A stretch of DNA of 64,000 nucleotides, from contig NZ_JARXVH010000009.1 in NCBI RefSeq assembly GCF_029892565.1, positions 310,001 to 374,000 of the forward strand, in the 5' to 3' direction. Below, piece after piece: positions 1-8,014 of this stretch. This stretch comes from Streptomyces pseudovenezuelae (lineage in GTDB: Bacteria > Actinomycetota > Actinomycetes > Streptomycetales > Streptomycetaceae). The notes beneath the pieces were generated by a model that searched no databases, was not told the origin of the DNA, and worked only from the letters and a program-made list of their open reading frames with translations. Both the position numbers and the translations under genes were made by a program. Numbering within the stretch: position 1 is the stretch's first letter; the number at the start of each line of letters is the position of its first letter.

Positions 1-46
1 GCGTCGGGTCGCTGAGGGTCTTACGGAGATCGTCGGTGATGGCCAT
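1..46 (-). CDS. HbhA-like protein, N-terminus only (cut by window edge)
   Basis: Only the first 15 codons are inside the window, reading MAITDDLRKTLSDPT from an ATG at 46. A GGAGG lies 9 bases upstream of the ATG. This N-terminus matches what I recall of a Streptomyces family of helical, Lys/Ala-rich proteins similar to heparin-binding hemagglutinin (HbhA). The gene directly upstream encodes an HTH regulator, which is the same arrangement as Rv0474-hbhA in Mycobacterium tuberculosis. The family call rests on that context and a short stretch of sequence, so it is moderate. Confidence 0.5.
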   Translation of the reverse strand, partial: MAITDDLRKTLSDPT

Positions 47-158
47 GGTGATGGTCCTCCCGGGTCGCTTTCAGCTGAGGGTTTTGGGTTCCCGCGTAAC
101 AGGAGCCCGGCCGATCGCTCGCTACGTGCTGGCTAGCCACTAACCACCAGCCACTGGA

Positions 159-746
159 TCAACCGGCCGACTGCTGCGGGTCGGCATCGCTGCCGCCGTC
201 CGCACGGGTGCGGGTCGTACGGGCCTTACGGGTACGTCGCTCAGGGGCGTCGGCGGCCGGCTGAGCGGCTGCCGCGTCGTCATCGACGAGGTCAGCGCTC
301 TGGACCGCGTCGACGGCCGGGACGACATCTACGATCTCGACCTCGTCCTTGTCGTTGAGGTCGACCTCGACGTCGGCGTCGCCCTCCGTCCCGATCCCGA
401 ACCCGTTCTCCTTGCGGAAGGACTCGTAGATCTGGAGCAGGACCTGCTTCTGCCGCTCGTTCAGCGTGGGATCGGCGATGATGACGGCACGCGTCTCCAC
501 CTCGTCCCGGTCCCGCTCGGCGTCGAGAATGCCGGCCCGGACGTACAGCGTCTCGGCGGAGATCCGCAGCGCCTTGGCGACCTGCTGCAGCACCTCCGCG
601 CTCGGCTTGCGCAGCCCGCGCTCGATCTGACTCAGATACGGATTGGACACCCCGGCGGCATCGGCGAGCTGCCGCAGCGACAGCTGCGCGGTGCGCCGCT
701 GGTCCCGCAGATACTCACCAAGATTGCCGACGTTGAGCGATGCCAT
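159..746 (-). CDS. XRE-family helix-turn-helix regulator (Rv0474-like)
   Basis: The protein has 195 residues. An N-terminal Cro/C1-type HTH covers roughly residues 8-65 (LRQLADAAGVSNPYLSQIE, then GLRKPSAEVLQQVAKAL). The middle is helical and the last 60 residues are acidic then Ala/Arg-rich and probably disordered. I chose the ATG at 746 (MASLNVGNL) over one 18 bases upstream because the fold starts there. It is a DNA-binding cytoplasmic regulator, probably of the HbhA-like gene that follows on the same strand after 112 bases. An inverted repeat just upstream of the gene suggests autoregulation. Confidence 0.8.
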   Translation of the reverse strand: MASLNVGNLGEYLRDQRRTAQLSLRQLADAAGVSNPYLSQIERGLRKPSAEVLQQVAKALRISAETLYVRAGILDAERDRDEVETRAVIIADPTLNERQKQVLLQIYESFRKENGFGIGTEGDADVEVDLNDKDEVEIVDVVPAVDAVQSADLVDDDAAAAQPAADAPERRTRKARTTRTRADGGSDADPQQSAG

Positions 747-770
747 GGCCCCACTGTGCATCACCCGCGC

Positions 771-796
771 TAACTATTGCAAGCAGACGCTTGCAA
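771..796 (-). promoter_or_regulatory. Inverted repeat in the promoter of the XRE regulator
   Basis: TTGCAAGC (777-784) and GCTTGCAA (789-796) form a perfect 8-bp inverted repeat with a 4-base spacer. It is followed on the minus strand by TAGTTA (771-776), a possible -10 hexamer. The position just upstream of the HTH gene suits an autoregulatory operator. No binding data are available, so the operator role is inferred. Confidence 0.5.
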
Positions 797-956
797 AAGT
801 GCGCCATGCCACTTGAACGGCCGTGGGTATCTGGACCTGGGTGACCGTTCCGTGCGTTCGCCCAGCGGTGGTTTTGCCGGAAGGGACCGCGGCGGTGCCG
901 TACTGTCCCGTGAATCCGCGGCGAGCCGTTGGTGCTGGTGCTCTCGCGCTTGGCGG

Positions 957-2075
957 TCAGGATGGCTGGACCTGGTCGAAGAGGGCGAGGGCTTCGGCGG
1001 GGTCCGGGCTCACGAGGCGTTCCAGACCGGCCGTCGTGATCTTCGCCCACCTGCCGGCCCGCGCCCACATCTGCACCTCGAAGGCCCGGACGGCCTCGTC
1101 CAGATCTTCAGGGCCGGTGGCGATGGACTCGGCGAGCTCGGCGCCTTCCAGCATCGCGAGGTTCGCGCCCACCCCCAACGGGGGCATCAGATGGGCGGCG
1201 TCGCCCAGCAGCGTCACCCCGGGGACGTGGGTCCAGGTGTGGGACACGGGCAGGACGTAGAAGGGGCGGTGGACGAAAGCGGTGCCGTGGCGAAGGAGGT
1301 CGAGGACGGGAGCGGCCCAGCCGTCGAACAGAGCCAGCAGGCTCGATCGCACGGCCTCGACGTCGGCCAGGTCCAGGTTCGTGTGCCACTCCAGCGGCGC
1401 ACGGAATTTGGTGTACACCTTCACGTGGCCACCGCTGTTGCGCTGGGCGACGAGGCTTCGGTTCACACCGTACACAGCCACTGAACCGTCGCCGATCAAC
1501 CGGGCGAGGTCAGGGTGGCGGATGTCGACGTCGTCGAGGGAGGTCTCGACCGAGGTGACGCCGGTGTAGTGCGGCGTCACCGACGAGACGGCCGGGCGGA
1601 CCCGGGACCAGGCGCCGTCCGCGCCGACCACGAGGTCGAACGTCTCTTGCCGTCCGTCCGCGAAATGGACCCGTACGCCGTCCCGGGCCCCCGGCACCAC
1701 CTCCGTCACGCCCTGCCCCCACTGGATGTCGAGAGGACCGAGCAGCAGGTCACGGAGTTGTCCGCGGTCGATCTCGGGATTGGCCCGGTCGTCCGGACGG
1801 GGTTGCCAGTCGCGCAGCACGGTCCCGTCGGTGTCCAGGATGCGCATGGCCTGCCCCTCGGGCCGGGACAGTACCTCGAACTCCGCCCGTAGCCCCGCCT
1901 TGTCCAGCGCGAGCTGGCCCAGCCCTTCGTGCAGGTCCAGCGTGCCGCCCGGGGGGCGGGCGTCGGGGGCGGGATCGCGTTCGAGGACGGTGACGGGGTG
2001 GCCATGACGGTGCAGGACACGGGCGAAGGTAAGGCCGGCAGGGCCGCTCCCGACCACTGCGATGCGATGTCTCAT
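957..2075 (-). CDS. FAD-dependent monooxygenase (PHBH fold)
   Basis: This 372-residue protein belongs to the group A flavoprotein aromatic monooxygenases. The N-terminus has the FAD-binding GxGxxG motif (VVGSGPAGLTFARVL) and an ERD-type end to the second strand. A DG motif (VVGADGAWSRVR) lies mid-protein, and the GD motif (LLGDAAHLMPPLGVGANLA) lies near residue 290. Resemblance is greatest to TetX-like enzymes, but the substrate cannot be told from sequence. The ATG at 2075 was chosen because the flavin motif begins four residues later. A TetR gene starts 53 bases away on the other strand and probably controls it. Confidence 0.85.
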   Translation of the reverse strand: MRHRIAVVGSGPAGLTFARVLHRHGHPVTVLERDPAPDARPPGGTLDLHEGLGQLALDKAGLRAEFEVLSRPEGQAMRILDTDGTVLRDWQPRPDDRANPEIDRGQLRDLLLGPLDIQWGQGVTEVVPGARDGVRVHFADGRQETFDLVVGADGAWSRVRPAVSSVTPHYTGVTSVETSLDDVDIRHPDLARLIGDGSVAVYGVNRSLVAQRNSGGHVKVYTKFRAPLEWHTNLDLADVEAVRSSLLALFDGWAAPVLDLLRHGTAFVHRPFYVLPVSHTWTHVPGVTLLGDAAHLMPPLGVGANLAMLEGAELAESIATGPEDLDEAVRAFEVQMWARAGRWAKITTAGLERLVSPDPAEALALFDQVQPS

Positions 2076-2079
2076 GCCG

Positions 2080-2102
2080 ATACACTGTATTGCTCGTATA
2101 CG
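2080..2102. promoter_or_regulatory. Palindromic sites between monooxygenase and tetR genes
   Basis: The 53-base divergent intergenic region holds ATACA-c-TGTAT (2080-2090) and CGTATACG (2095-2102), two small palindromes about one and a half helical turns apart. Such a position between a TetR gene and its divergent target is typical of a TetR operator. The assignment is inferred from position and symmetry. Confidence 0.5.
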
Positions 2103-2128
2103 GTGCATCGCAACGGTACGGTGTGAGC

Positions 2129-2821
2129 ATGACTGTCTGGGACCGGCCGGAGCCGCCGACTCGCCCCGTGCCGCTCGACCGGGAGCGGATTGTCGCCGCC
2201 GCCATCGCACTGGCCGACGAGGGCGGGCTGGAGGCGGTGTCCGTGCGCAAGGTCGCGGCCCGCCTGGACGCCGGCCCGATGCGGCTGTACGGATACATCT
2301 CCACCAAGGAGGAGCTGTTCGACCTCATGGTGGACGAGGTCCAGGCCGAGATTCTCCCCGAGGAGCAGCCCGGCGACGGGCGGGAGGCGCTGCGCATCCT
2401 CGCCCACCGCACCAGGCAGGCCGCTCTCCGTCACGAATGGCTGGCCGACCTGCTCGGCGGCCGCCCGGTCCTGGGCCCGAACGGCCTCGCCGTGGCCGAG
2501 GCCACGTTGGCCGCCCTCGACGGCCTCGCCGACATCGACACCGTCATGCGCGCCGTGGAGACCGTCAGCGCCTACTCCACCGGCGCGATCCGGCGCGAAA
2601 TCGCGAACCTGCGGGCCGAGCGCGCCACGGGCCTGTCCAAGCACGACTGGCAGCGCGCCTCCGGCCCGCATCTGACGAGAATGCTGGCCACGGGCCGCTT
2701 CCCTGCGCTGACCAAGGCCGTGTACGACGGCACGGACGTGGACGCCGAGACATCCTTCGCAACCGGCCTGGACTGGGTCCTCGACGCCGTGGCCGCCAAA
2801 CTGACCCGGCCACCGACGTGA
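2129..2821 (+). CDS. TetR family regulator (tetracycline-repressor-type C-terminus)
   Basis: This 230-residue protein has an N-terminal TetR HTH at roughly residues 20-65 (IVAAAIALADEGG, then VSVRKVAARLDAGPMRLYGYI). The C-terminal ligand-binding domain resembles the TetR_C class used by tetracycline-type repressors. The ATG at 2129 was preferred to an upstream start because the preceding codons overlap the operator-like repeats. It is divergent from the FAD monooxygenase and most likely represses it until a small molecule is bound. The ligand is unknown. Confidence 0.85.
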   Translation: MTVWDRPEPPTRPVPLDRERIVAAAIALADEGGLEAVSVRKVAARLDAGPMRLYGYISTKEELFDLMVDEVQAEILPEEQPGDGREALRILAHRTRQAALRHEWLADLLGGRPVLGPNGLAVAEATLAALDGLADIDTVMRAVETVSAYSTGAIRREIANLRAERATGLSKHDWQRASGPHLTRMLATGRFPALTKAVYDGTDVDAETSFATGLDWVLDAVAAKLTRPPT

Positions 2822-3007
2822 CGCTCGGCTCCTGCCGAATGTGAGCGAGGTCGGGGTCGGAATCCACGGGCCGTGCGGGGCTTGCGCCACCACCACTTCA
2901 TGACACGGGCCAGCGACGGGGGATCGCGCCGGACTGCGTAACCACCCGGACGAGGGGTTTGGTCCCATTCGAGCTGCCCAGTCCCTGCAGGTCTGCAGAG
3001 TGGATAC

Positions 3008-3271
3008 ATGGGGCTGGGTGTGCTGGAGGGGGCGAAGCCGTCACACGCAGACGGCTTCGAGGTCGGCTGGCGGGACGACCAGGAGACCCTTCGCGGGCGC
3101 ATCGCGGGCGACACCGTCGTCGGCCCCGACTCCTCGTTCCGTCTCCGATACCTGGAGCCGTACGCCGAGGCGGCCCGCACGTGGTTGCACGGTGAGGCCG
3201 AGGTCGTCGACACCACGTATCTGACGCCTGCCGAGGCCGCGTTGCAGATTGCGGAGGCCGTCAAGAATTGA
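3008..3271 (+). CDS. Short unknown protein, possibly a P-loop kinase remnant
   Basis: The 87-residue product has no clear full-length family. Its last 20 residues (VVDTTYLTPAEAALQIAEAV) look like the C-terminal end of small P-loop phosphotransferases, where VDT-T-L-P/E motifs are common, but there is no Walker A motif here. It may be the surviving 3' end of a truncated gene or a small stand-alone protein. The stop is 28 bases before the GNAT gene on the same strand. No good ribosome-binding site is visible. Confidence 0.4.
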   Translation: MGLGVLEGAKPSHADGFEVGWRDDQETLRGRIAGDTVVGPDSSFRLRYLEPYAEAARTWLHGEAEVVDTTYLTPAEAALQIAEAVKN

Positions 3272-3299
3272 GGTCCTCCGCTCTGGGGAGTGATGACGC

Positions 3300-4154
3300 A
3301 TGCGACCGGATGACTGGTACCTCACCGAAGACGTCGACGACTTCCTCGCCCGCGCCGGAGACTTCCTGCGCTCGCACCCCGGCCTGCACGTCATGCAGCT
3401 GACCTGGGCGGAGAGGGTACGAAAGCGTGGGGCGGAGGCGTTCGCGGGCGCACCCCTCTTCGGCGTACTGGAGGAGGCGGGCGAGGTGCAGGCCACCTTC
3501 TACCGCCTCCCGCCCGGTTCGCTCGGCCCCTCCCCGCTCACGCCCGAGCAGGCCGACTCCCTCGCCGCCCGCCTGGCCGACCTCGGGCACTCCCTGCGCT
3601 CCGTCAGCTCGGGCCAGGACACGGCCACCGCTTTCGCCGAGGCATGGCAGCGGCACACCGGGGCGACGCCGACGATCCGTGCCACACAGGTTCGTCTGTA
3701 CGGCCTCGGCACACTCACCCCGCCGGAGCCGCTGCCGGCCGGCCGGGCTCGCGTGCTGGGCGAGCAGGATCTGGACGAAGTCATGTACTGGTGCGGCGAG
3801 TTCGCGAGGGCCGTCGGCGAGGACGTCTCCATCAACGCCGACACCTGGGCCGACACCCGCTACGCCGACAAGCGCTACACCCTCTGGGAGACCCCGGACG
3901 GCACCCCCGTCTCCGTCGCGGGCATGAACCCGGTGATCGGCGGCCAGATCCAGGTGGACGTCGTCTACACCCCGGCCCACCTGCGCGGCCACGGCTACGC
4001 GGGCGCCGTGTCGGCCGAGGTGAGCCGGGCCGCGCTGGCCGCGGGCGCGAAAGATGTCGTCCTGTTCGCGGACGTCGCCAACCCGACCAGCAACGCCCTT
4101 TACCAGCGCCTCGGTTATCGCACGCTCACCGAATGGGCGGCGTACGACTTCTAG
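3300..4154 (+). CDS. GNAT family N-acetyltransferase
   Basis: The product is 284 residues. The C-terminal half carries the GNAT core: the acetyl-CoA loop is visible as VVYTPAHLRGHGYAGAVSAE, and the last strand-helix is NPTSNALYQRLGYRTL. The N-terminal half (residues 1-140) has the size and pattern of a second, degenerate GNAT-like domain. It probably transfers an acetyl group from acetyl-CoA to an amine, substrate unknown. It ends 2 bases before the convergent regulator gene. Confidence 0.85.
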   Translation: MRPDDWYLTEDVDDFLARAGDFLRSHPGLHVMQLTWAERVRKRGAEAFAGAPLFGVLEEAGEVQATFYRLPPGSLGPSPLTPEQADSLAARLADLGHSLRSVSSGQDTATAFAEAWQRHTGATPTIRATQVRLYGLGTLTPPEPLPAGRARVLGEQDLDEVMYWCGEFARAVGEDVSINADTWADTRYADKRYTLWETPDGTPVSVAGMNPVIGGQIQVDVVYTPAHLRGHGYAGAVSAEVSRAALAAGAKDVVLFADVANPTSNALYQRLGYRTLTEWAAYDF

Positions 4155-4156
4155 AT

Positions 4157-4894
4157 CTACGACTTCTCGATCGGGGGCGTTTCAGGCTTCGCGTAGAGGA
4201 TGTCGCGGGCCTGCTCCGCCGCACGCGTGAGGTTCTCGGAGACGAAGTCGAGGAAGCGGGCGATGTTTTCGAGGCGGACGGCGGCCGGGGTGCCCGGGCC
4301 GAGGACGGCGACGCCCTGCCGTGCGGTGCCGACGAGTTGGGCGGTGGACCGGGCGCTGGCCATCATCGAGTCGTACCAGACGTCGTCGTCGACGAAGTAG
4401 CGCTCGCGCCGCCGTTCGTCGCGTTCCCTGCGGACCAGGCCCTGGCTCTCCAGGAACGCGATCGCCTTGGAGATGGATGCCGGGCTGACCTGGAGGCGCT
4501 GGACGAGTTCGGACGCGGTGAGGCTGCCCGCGTCGGTGGTGTAGAGGCAGGTCATCACGCGGGCCGTCATCGGGTTGGACAGGCCCGACTGCATGAGGAC
4601 GGTGGTGAACACCTCCTCGTACTCGCGCACCGCCTCCGCGTCCCGCCCGTGCGGCTGCGGGGGCGTCTGCGCGCTCCGGGGCGCGGCCGGCTTGCGGCGG
4701 TGGGCGCGGTGTTCGGTGGCGCGGTGGGCGAGGTCCGCGCGGTAGGCGGTGGGGCCGCCGTTGCGCATCACCTCGCGCGTGACCGTCGAGGTCGGCCGGT
4801 CGAGGCCCCTGGCGATCTCGGCGTAGGCAAGCCCGTCGGCCAGCCCCAGCGCGATCTGCTGACGCTCCTGCTGAGTGAGCCTGCCTCCCGGCAT
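4157..4894 (-). CDS. MarR/GbsR-like regulator with an IS30-type HTH at its N-terminus
   Basis: This 245-residue protein has two DNA-binding-like parts. Residues 1-50 (LTQQERQQIALGLADGLAYA, then EIARGLDRPTSTVTREV) resemble the HTH_38 domain at the start of IS30 transposases. Residues 95-190 form a winged helix of MarR/GbsR type (ASELVQRLQVSPASISKAIA, then FLESQGLVRRERDERRRERY). The ATG at 4894 (MPGGRL) was chosen because upstream codons run into the operator region. It is divergent from the DUF4097 gene, and the repeats between the two are probably its binding sites. Confidence 0.8.
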   Translation of the reverse strand: MPGGRLTQQERQQIALGLADGLAYAEIARGLDRPTSTVTREVMRNGGPTAYRADLAHRATEHRAHRRKPAAPRSAQTPPQPHGRDAEAVREYEEVFTTVLMQSGLSNPMTARVMTCLYTTDAGSLTASELVQRLQVSPASISKAIAFLESQGLVRRERDERRRERYFVDDDVWYDSMMASARSTAQLVGTARQGVAVLGPGTPAAVRLENIARFLDFVSENLTRAAEQARDILYAKPETPPIEKS

Positions 4895-4965
4895 CACGGC
4901 CTCCTTCGTGCGTACATACGGTGCCGTGCGGTGCGACGGTGCCGCGAGCGTAGCGTTCGCTTTCA

Positions 4966-5094
4966 TTTCATTGCAACGGATGGAGTGAGCGACGTTGCAT
5001 TCGACTTCATTCCATTGCAATGAAATAGCAGCTTTAACCTGCAGAGATGCAAATCATGCGCAACAAGTTCGTTGCCAGACCAGTGAATGCAACG
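4966..5094. promoter_or_regulatory. Cluster of ATTGCAAT-type palindromes between regulator and DUF4097 gene
   Basis: An 18-bp palindrome with one mismatched pair lies at 5009-5026 (ATTCCATTGCAATGAAAT). A half-matching copy, TTTCATTGCAACG, lies at 4966-4978. CGTTGCATTC (4993-5002) is the exact reverse complement of GAATGCAACG (5085-5094). All lie between the two divergent genes and are likely operators of the MarR-like protein. The DUF4097 start codon is 43 bases after the last site. Confidence 0.6.
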
Positions 5095-5137
5095 TAGCGT
5101 TTCTCTCATCGGAAACAAGGAATCCAAGGAGCGCACG

Positions 5138-5809
5138 ATGCAGAAGTTCGACACCACCGCCCCGATCTCCGCCGTCCTCGACATCCCCGCGGGACTCATC
5201 CGGTTCATCGCCGCCGACCGGGCCGACACCACGGTCGAGGTCCTGCCCGCGGACCCCTCCAAGAGCCGTGACGTGAAGGCGGCGGAACAGATCACGGTCG
5301 CATACGACGATGGCGTGCTGCGGATCGAGGCCGCACCGGCGAAGAACCGGGTCCTCGGCTCGTCCGGATCCGCCGAGGTGACCGTCCAACTGCCCGCCGG
5401 CTCCCGTATGGAGGCGAAGGCGGCCAGCGCCGAGTTCCGGGGCGTCGGACGGCTCGGCGATGTCGTGTTCGAGAGCGCGCAGGGCACGGTCAAGCTGGAC
5501 GAGGCCGCGAGCGCGCGCCTCACCCTCCTCGCCGGTGACATCTCGGTCGGCCGGCTGGGCGGTCCCGCGGAGATCAGCACGCAGAAGGGCGACCTCCACC
5601 TCGCCGAGGCCGTGCGCGGCACGGTCGTGCTGCGCACCGAGAAGGGCGAGATCTCGGTCGGCGCCGCCCGGGGCGTCTCCGCCTCCCTCGACGCGGGCAC
5701 CAGCTACGGCCGGATCCACAACTCCCTCCAGAACGCCGACGGCGCCGGCGCCGGCCTGGAGATCCACGCGACCACCGCGTACGGCGACATCACCGCCCGC
5801 AGCCTCTGA
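5138..5809 (+). CDS. DUF4097 family beta-strand repeat protein
   Basis: The 223-residue product is made of short repeating beta-strand units (for example GDISVGRLGGPAEISTQKGD, then LHLAEAVRGTVVL), the pattern of DUF4097 adhesin-like right-handed beta helices. No signal peptide or membrane segment is visible, so it is probably cytoplasmic. AAGGA lies 8 bases before the chosen ATG at 5138. It faces a MarR/GbsR-like regulator, a common Streptomyces pairing. The function is not known. Confidence 0.8.
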   Translation: MQKFDTTAPISAVLDIPAGLIRFIAADRADTTVEVLPADPSKSRDVKAAEQITVAYDDGVLRIEAAPAKNRVLGSSGSAEVTVQLPAGSRMEAKAASAEFRGVGRLGDVVFESAQGTVKLDEAASARLTLLAGDISVGRLGGPAEISTQKGDLHLAEAVRGTVVLRTEKGEISVGAARGVSASLDAGTSYGRIHNSLQNADGAGAGLEIHATTAYGDITARSL

Positions 5810-5849
5810 GCAGGTGCGGTGAGGTGAGGTTGCCGGCCCGCATGGACGC

Positions 5850-5895
5850 GACGCACCCGGAAGAGGCCCGCCCTACGGCCCCTTCCGGGTGCGTC
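5850..5895. terminator. Bidirectional terminator hairpin
   Basis: GACGCACCCGGAAG (5850-5863) and its exact reverse complement (5882-5895) form a 14-bp stem with an 18-base loop. It sits between two convergent genes that stop at 5809 and 5900, so it can serve both. Confidence 0.75.
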
Positions 5896-5899
5896 CGGC

Positions 5900-6439
5900 T
5901 CAGCCCTGGTCAGGCACCCCGGCCCGTCCCTGGACCGCCCGCCACCGCGGCGCCTCGTCGTCCGGGACGTCCGGGGAAGCGAAGTGGAAGGGCACACCGA
6001 GGTGTTGGGCCAGGGCGTGTCCCGCCTCGGCGGCTGCGGTGCCTGGCGAGGTCCCATCAGGGCGGTGGTACACGGTCGCCAAGTGCCCTTCCCCAGAAGG
6101 CCCGGACGGGTTGTTCAGGATCGCGACCAGGACCACGAACCAGTCGTGGACGGTGTCGCCGTCCCAAAGAGCCTCGATCGCGGCCACCCGCCCCGGGTGC
6201 GCGGCCGCACGCGCCGCCAGCGAGGCGACATCGAGCGGATCGGGCTGCGCACGCCGCACGCGGTCGCCGAGAAACTCGTAGCGACCATGCACCACCCGCT
6301 CCGCCTCGATCAGTCCCAACCCCAGTGGCCGCAACGCCTCCCACACGGCCTTGACCGCGAGCAGCCGGCGGTCGCACAGGACGTTCGCGTCGACCTCCTG
6401 GCGGGTCCGCTCCTCCAGGTAGGCCCACCAGCCGCTCAC
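5900..6439 (-). CDS. Unknown protein translationally coupled to rox
   Basis: This 179-residue protein has no motif I recognise. It is helical and rich in Ala, Trp and His (MSGWWAYLEERTRQEVDANV at the start). The ATG overlaps the stop of the upstream monooxygenase by four bases (6436-6439), so it is almost certainly co-translated. That suggests an accessory role to the monooxygenase, or simply shared control. Confidence 0.65.
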   Translation of the reverse strand: MSGWWAYLEERTRQEVDANVLCDRRLLAVKAVWEALRPLGLGLIEAERVVHGRYEFLGDRVRRAQPDPLDVASLAARAAAHPGRVAAIEALWDGDTVHDWFVVLVAILNNPSGPSGEGHLATVYHRPDGTSPGTAAAEAGHALAQHLGVPFHFASPDVPDDEAPRWRAVQGRAGVPDQG

Positions 6440-7926
6440 TGGCCGCTCCAGCCGCTCACCGGGCGCACCGACCGCTCACCGGGGCCGAACCACCTCGGCA
6501 GCTGCCCGAGCAGCTCCCCCTGGTCCTCGCCGGCCCACGCCACATGGCCGTCCGGCCTCAACAGCACGGCAGGCGCGTCGAGTTCCTCGCTCACGTCGAC
6601 GACGTGGTCGACCCGGTCCGCCCAGCCCTCCACCGAGAGCTCGCCGGTCTGGTCGAGGAGCAGGCCGCGTCCCTCGTGCATGAGTGAGTAGAGGCGTCCG
6701 TGCTTCAACTCCACGTCCCGCATGCGCCGGCCGAGCAGTTCATGGCCCTCGCCGAGGTCGTAGCGGACGTCGACGGCGGTGATGATCCCGGTGATGTACC
6801 GGTTCACCTCCTCGAAGTCCATCAGCTTGGAGAACAGCTCGCGCAGCGCGGTCGGACCCGGTTCGGATCCCAACATGGTGATCTGCGCACGGGTGTTGTC
6901 CAGGACGCGGGCCGCCACCGGGTGCCGTTCGGTGTGGTAGCTGTCCAACAGCCCTTCCGGGGCCCAGCCGTTGACCTCGGCGGCCAGTTTCCAGCCGAGG
7001 TTGAAGGCGCCCTGGACACCGAGGTTGAGGCCCTGTCCGCCGGTCGGCGGGTGGATGTGCGCCGCGTCGCCGGCCAGCAGCACCCGGCCGACCCGGTAGC
7101 GCTCGGCCAGCCGGGTGGCGTCGCCGAACCGGGACAGCCACTGCGGTGAGTGCACGCCGAAGTCGGTGCCCCCGAACGCCCGCAACTGCTTCTTGAACTC
7201 GCCGAGGGTCGGCGGGTTCGCACGGTCCTCGGCCACCCCGTCGGCGGGCACGACGACGCGGTACGCCCCGTTCTCGACGGGCGCGAGGCCGTACCGCAGT
7301 TGGGTCTTGTGGACTTCCGCGACGACGGTGGTGATCGTCTCCGGATCCGCGGTCGCCTCCATCACCCCCAACAGCGTCTCGACCTTGGCGGGTTCACCGG
7401 GAAACCCGACACCGAGCAGCTTGCGCACGGCACTTCGGCCGCCGTCGCAGCCGACGAGGTAGCGCGAGCGGAGGTGCGTACCGTCCGCCAACTCGACAGT
7501 CGCACCGGCCGCTTCTGCATCCCCGTCCCCGTCCCCGTCCCCGGACTGGCTCAGCCCGACCACCTCACAGCCCCGCCGGATCTCCGCACCGAGTTCGAGG
7601 GCGCGTTCTTCGAGGAGCCGTTCGGTGAGCGGCTGAGGGGTGGCGACGCCGAACGGGTGCGCCGTGTCCAGGCGGTCCGGCCACGGCTTCACGATGCCGC
7701 CGAAGAGCCCGCCCGCCTGGAACTTCCTGCTGACCGCGAGGAACCGGTCGAGGAGGCCGCGCTGATCCATGATCTCGACGCTGCGCGCGTGCAGACCCTG
7801 CCCGCGGGACTCCCCGGTCCGCTCGGTCAGCTTCTCCAGCACGACCACCCGCACGCCGTGCAGCCGCAACTCACAGGCCAGCATCAAGCCCGTCGGTCCG
7901 CCACCGACCACGATCACGTCGATCAT
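6436..7926 (-). CDS. rox: Rifampicin monooxygenase (Rox/RIFMO type)
   Basis: The 496-residue flavoprotein reads like Streptomyces Rox along its length. It has GGGPTGLMLACELRLHGV (FAD-binding), the DG motif LVGCDGGRSAVRKLLG near residue 160, the GD motif LLAGDAAHIHPPTGGQGLNLG near 280, and a thioredoxin-like C-terminal domain ending in a Trp-Phe-Gly pattern. Rox hydroxylates the naphthoquinone of rifamycins using NADPH, FAD and oxygen, which linearises and inactivates the drug. The ATG at 7926 follows a GGGGGA. The assignment comes from memory of the family and was not searched. Confidence 0.85.
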   Translation of the reverse strand: MIDVIVVGGGPTGLMLACELRLHGVRVVVLEKLTERTGESRGQGLHARSVEIMDQRGLLDRFLAVSRKFQAGGLFGGIVKPWPDRLDTAHPFGVATPQPLTERLLEERALELGAEIRRGCEVVGLSQSGDGDGDGDAEAAGATVELADGTHLRSRYLVGCDGGRSAVRKLLGVGFPGEPAKVETLLGVMEATADPETITTVVAEVHKTQLRYGLAPVENGAYRVVVPADGVAEDRANPPTLGEFKKQLRAFGGTDFGVHSPQWLSRFGDATRLAERYRVGRVLLAGDAAHIHPPTGGQGLNLGVQGAFNLGWKLAAEVNGWAPEGLLDSYHTERHPVAARVLDNTRAQITMLGSEPGPTALRELFSKLMDFEEVNRYITGIITAVDVRYDLGEGHELLGRRMRDVELKHGRLYSLMHEGRGLLLDQTGELSVEGWADRVDHVVDVSEELDAPAVLLRPDGHVAWAGEDQGELLGQLPRWFGPGERSVRPVSGWSGQ

Positions 7927-7951
7927 GAAATCCCCCTGCGTTCAACACGAT

Positions 7952-7970
7952 TGCCCTTACGTCGAGGGCA
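7952..7970. promoter_or_regulatory. Inverted repeat upstream of rox
   Basis: TGCCCT (7952-7957) and AGGGCA (7965-7970) form a short inverted repeat 25 bases before the rox start. It could be an operator or promoter element. It does not look like the rifamycin-associated element described for inducible rox genes as I remember it. Confidence 0.3.
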
Positions 7971-8014
7971 GCGGACGATCATCGCAACTCAGCGATTTGC
8001 GCAGCGCGCCCACC

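Noticed and set aside
7500..7550. Tandem GTCCCC repeats within rox as a regulatory repeat
   Set aside because: They encode a short Gly-Asp run (GDGDGDG) inside the protein, which is a variable loop and not a separate element.
7926..7990. Rifamycin-associated element upstream of rox
   Set aside because: I looked for the GGGGCTTGC-type palindrome remembered for inducible rifamycin genes and did not see it. Only a short TGCCCT/AGGGCA repeat is present.
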